16,693 bases of DNA from Alphaproteobacteria bacterium (GTDB lineage Bacteria > Pseudomonadota > Alphaproteobacteria > Rhizobiales > Beijerinckiaceae). The DNA is taken from positions 1 to 16,693 of the forward strand of contig RFXE01000015.1 in assembly GCA_009921785.1 (NCBI GenBank), written 5' to 3'. How positions within the stretch are numbered: position 1 is the stretch's first letter; each line of letters begins with the position of its first letter. A program made the translations under genes and the position numbers. The notes beneath the pieces are model-generated. The model was not told the DNA's origin, made no database searches, and worked only from the letters and a program-made list of their open reading frames with translations. Positions 14,684-16,693 of the stretch are shown piece after piece.

Positions 14684-15514
14684 ATGACAATACCCAACCG
14701 TCAGACACTTCTCAAAAAATTCCAAGGGATGATTGAACAAAAAATCCCCATCATTGGCGGCGGTGCGGGTACAGGCCTCTCCGCGAAATGTGAAGAAGCG
14801 GGGGGGATTGATCTTATCATTATCTATAATTCAGGCCGCTATCGAATGGCCGGCCGCGGATCAGCCGCTGGCTTGCTGGCCTTTGGCAATGCCAATGAGA
14901 TTGTCAAAGATATGGCCCGCGAAGTCTTGCCCGTGGTCAAACATACGCCGGTCTTGGCGGGTGTGAATGGTACAGATCCGTTTGTTCTCATGCCGCAATT
15001 CTTGAGCGAATTAAAAGCAATGGGCTTTGCCGGCGTGCAAAATTTTCCAACCGTTGGTCTTTTTGACGGCGTCATGCGCGCAAGTTTTGAAGAGACGGGT
15101 TTGGGCTATGGGTGCGAAGTTGATATGATTAAACTAGCTCATAGCCTTGATCTCTTGACCACGCCCTATGTGTTCAACCCTGATGAAGCGGTCGCTATGA
15201 CCAAGGCAGGCGCTGATATCATTGTCGCCCATATGGGCGTGACGACAGGCGGGTCCATTGGCGCGACATCATCGAAATCACTTGATCAATGCGTAATCGA
15301 GATAGACGCGATCGCTCATGCAGCGATCTCAGTCCGGAAAGATGTTATTGTGCTTTGCCATGGTGGTCCCATCGCTATGCCGGATGATGCCGCCTATATT
15401 TTGAAGCACGCAAAAACATGTCACGGCTTCTATGGTGCGAGCAGTATGGAGCGCCTGCCGGTTGAAGAAGCGCTTACAAAGCAAACCCAGAATTTCAAAA
15501 AGATTCAATTCTAA
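14684..15514 (+). CDS. TIM-barrel protein of the 'phosphoenolpyruvate hydrolase' family (partner of the Tm-1-like protein)
   Basis: 276 residues, full length for the family. Conserved segments: IIGGGAGTGLSAKCEEAGG (23-41), DLIIIYNSGRYRMAGRGS (43-60), PVLAGVNGTDPF (89-100), MGFAGVQNFPTVGL (113-126), LLTTPYVFNPDEA (157-169), ADIIVAHMGVTTGGSIG (177-193) and VLCHGGPIAMPDDAAYIL with HGFYGASSMERLPVE towards the end. It is a (beta/alpha)8 barrel. Known: the family name comes from similarity to phosphoenolpyruvate mutase/hydrolase-type enzymes, but its reaction has not been firmly shown, and the C-terminal half of tomato Tm-1 belongs to the same fold family. It begins nine bases after the Tm-1-like stop with only a weak ribosome binding site, which suggests coupled translation and a common task. 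Confidence 0.92.
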   Translation: MTIPNRQTLLKKFQGMIEQKIPIIGGGAGTGLSAKCEEAGGIDLIIIYNSGRYRMAGRGSAAGLLAFGNANEIVKDMAREVLPVVKHTPVLAGVNGTDPFVLMPQFLSELKAMGFAGVQNFPTVGLFDGVMRASFEETGLGYGCEVDMIKLAHSLDLLTTPYVFNPDEAVAMTKAGADIIVAHMGVTTGGSIGATSSKSLDQCVIEIDAIAHAAISVRKDVIVLCHGGPIAMPDDAAYILKHAKTCHGFYGASSMERLPVEEALTKQTQNFKKIQF

Positions 15515-15540
15515 AAGCAAACGGTAACGGGGAGGGTGAA

Positions 15541-15978
15541 ATGGCAAGAACCTATCGTAGTGCGGTCATTCATGCGCCGATTGGAAAAGTGTGGTCGACA
15601 ATCCGTGATTTTAACGGTTTGCCAACATGGCATCCGGCGATTGCCAAAAGTGAGATTGAGGATGGACGTGCGTCCGATTCAATTGGATGCGTAAGAAGCT
15701 TTTATCTTCAAGACGGCGGTCACTTGCGTGAGCAACTCCTCGCGCTCAATGATCCAAAACATACATTTACTTATAATATTCTGAAATCCCCGATGCCGGT
15801 TAAAAATTACGTTGCCACATTACGGCTGACGCCCATTACCGTGGGAAATGAGACGCTTGCAGAATGGTGGGCGGATTTCGATGTAACATCCGGTACGGAT
15901 GATGAAATGATTACCCATATTGGTGACAATGTTTTTGTTGGTGGCTTTGCGGCGCTCAACGCCAAGATTGGTCGCTAG
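15541..15978 (+). CDS. SRPBCC-fold protein (polyketide cyclase/dehydratase-like)
   Basis: 145 residues from ATG 15541, with GGGGAGG a few bases upstream. The N-terminus (VIHAPIGKVWSTIRDFNGLPTWHPAI) and the C-terminal helix (VFVGGFAALNAKIG) are typical of the START-like helix-grip fold, with beta strands between (IGCVRSFYLQDGGHLREQLLALNDPKHTFTYNI; ETLAEWWADFDV). Members bind hydrophobic ligands or catalyse cyclisation, dehydration or dealkylation; no specific reaction can be read from the sequence. It sits between the TIM-barrel protein (26 bases) and the epimerase (29 bases), in the same operon. Confidence 0.88.
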   Translation: MARTYRSAVIHAPIGKVWSTIRDFNGLPTWHPAIAKSEIEDGRASDSIGCVRSFYLQDGGHLREQLLALNDPKHTFTYNILKSPMPVKNYVATLRLTPITVGNETLAEWWADFDVTSGTDDEMITHIGDNVFVGGFAALNAKIGR

Positions 15979-16007
15979 ATCTCTCTTTAAATGTTTTGGA
16001 GGAACCC

Positions 16008-16693
16008 ATGAAACTCGGATTTAATCTCCTTCTTTGGACCACACATGTTCGTGAAGATCAGTTTCATCTCATCGATGAGCTGAAAGCGACCGGATATGAC
16101 GGCGTTGAGATTCCTCTCTTTGAGGGCGATGTTGCTCATTACGAAAAGCTTGGCAAAAAAATTAAACAGGCAGGCATGGGCGCGAGTTCGGTGACCGTGA
16201 TGATTGGGGGCAATGCGCTTTCACCCGATAAGGCGTTACGGGATCGGGCGCTTGATCATCTCAAATGGGCAATTGATTGTTCCGCCGCCTTGGGATCGAA
16301 TATTCTTTGCGGGCCGTTTCACCAACCTCTTGGTGAATTTTCTGGCGTGGGTCCGACTGAGGATGAAAAAAATCGCTGTGCTGAAGTGCATAAAGCTGCA
16401 GCGCTTTATGCGGCTAAAGCCGGTCTCAAGCTTTCTGTTGAGCCATTAAATCGGTTTGAATGTTATTTTCTGAATACGGCGAGTGCGTCAGCAGATCTTG
16501 TCGCGCGGGTGGGTGAAAAAAATTACGGCTATCTCTATGATACGTTTCACTTCCACATCGAAGAGAAGAACCAACCCGACGCGATCCGGAAGACGATTTC
16601 AGCAATCAACCACGTCCATATATCGGAGAATGATCGCGGTACACCGGGAACAGGACAAGTCAATTTTGATGCCGTGTTCAAGGCCTTGAAGTC
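16008..16693 (+). CDS. Sugar isomerase/epimerase, D-tagatose/D-psicose 3-epimerase-like (cut by the window end)
   Basis: ATG 16008-16010 follows GGAGGAA (15998-16004). 228 residues are visible of a usual 280-300. It is an AP-endonuclease-2-type TIM barrel. Metal-binding residues of ketose 3-epimerases are recognisable: E145 in SVEPLNRFECYFLNT (second Glu E151), D178 and H181 in YDTFHFHIEE, and H204 with R210 in NHVHISENDRGTPGTGQVNF; the fourth ligand, a Glu near 240, lies beyond the end. Known: these enzymes use Mn2+ or Co2+ to epimerise free ketoses at C3 through an enediolate. Related families (hydroxypyruvate isomerase, inosose isomerase) share the fold, but the EPLNRFE motif favours the ketose 3-epimerase group. 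It is the fourth gene of the Tm-1-like operon. Confidence 0.9.
   Translation, partial: MKLGFNLLLWTTHVREDQFHLIDELKATGYDGVEIPLFEGDVAHYEKLGKKIKQAGMGASSVTVMIGGNALSPDKALRDRALDHLKWAIDCSAALGSNILCGPFHQPLGEFSGVGPTEDEKNRCAEVHKAAALYAAKAGLKLSVEPLNRFECYFLNTASASADLVARVGEKNYGYLYDTFHFHIEEKNQPDAIRKTISAINHVHISENDRGTPGTGQVNFDAVFKALK

Overview
The window looks like a piece of an alphaproteobacterial chromosome. This is inferred from gene content and protein character (rhizobial/rhodospirillal-type solute transporters, a GcvT-type FAD dehydrogenase, an HlyB/HlyD pair) and moderate GC; no rRNA, tRNA or other taxonomic marker is present. No insertion sequence, CRISPR array or RNA gene was seen.

Left part (1-5975). 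On the minus strand lie the N-terminal 268 residues of an FAD-dependent dehydrogenase of the sarcosine/dimethylglycine dehydrogenase type, translationally coupled (ATGA) to an upstream choline-kinase-like phosphotransferase. The kinase reading frame is broken: its N-terminal lobe is readable in a different frame from a GTG at 1660 with a good ribosome binding site. Next comes a two-gene type I secretion operon on the minus strand (HlyB-like ABC exporter with a peptidase-like N-terminal domain, then an HlyD-like adaptor, overlapping by ATGA). No secreted substrate and no TolC are in view. A LysR-type regulator is transcribed divergently from the exporter operon across a 467-bp gap and is the obvious candidate to control it.

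Right part (6983-13280, minus strand). A carbohydrate-type ABC importer operon reads tetR, solute-binding protein, permease 1, permease 2, a 66-residue two-helix membrane protein, ATPase 1, ATPase 2. ATPase 2 is a pseudogene: an internal deletion has removed the helical region with the ABC signature motif and shifted the frame. A 12-bp perfect hairpin sits between the binding-protein gene and the first permease gene.

Far right (13481-16693, plus strand). Divergent from tetR is an operon of a Tm-1-like (UPF0261) ATP-binding-domain protein, a TIM-barrel protein of the so-called phosphoenolpyruvate hydrolase family, an SRPBCC protein and a ketose 3-epimerase-like sugar isomerase (cut by the window end). 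The first two correspond to the two halves of the tomato antiviral protein Tm-1, whose ancestral bacterial role is not established. The intergenic region between tetR and this operon holds a 10+10-bp perfect inverted repeat over the predicted tetR promoter, a good operator candidate. Taken together, 6983-16693 looks like one regulon: TetR senses a carbohydrate-like ligand, the ABC system imports it, and the Tm-1-like/TIM-barrel/SRPBCC/epimerase set metabolises it by a pathway I cannot name.
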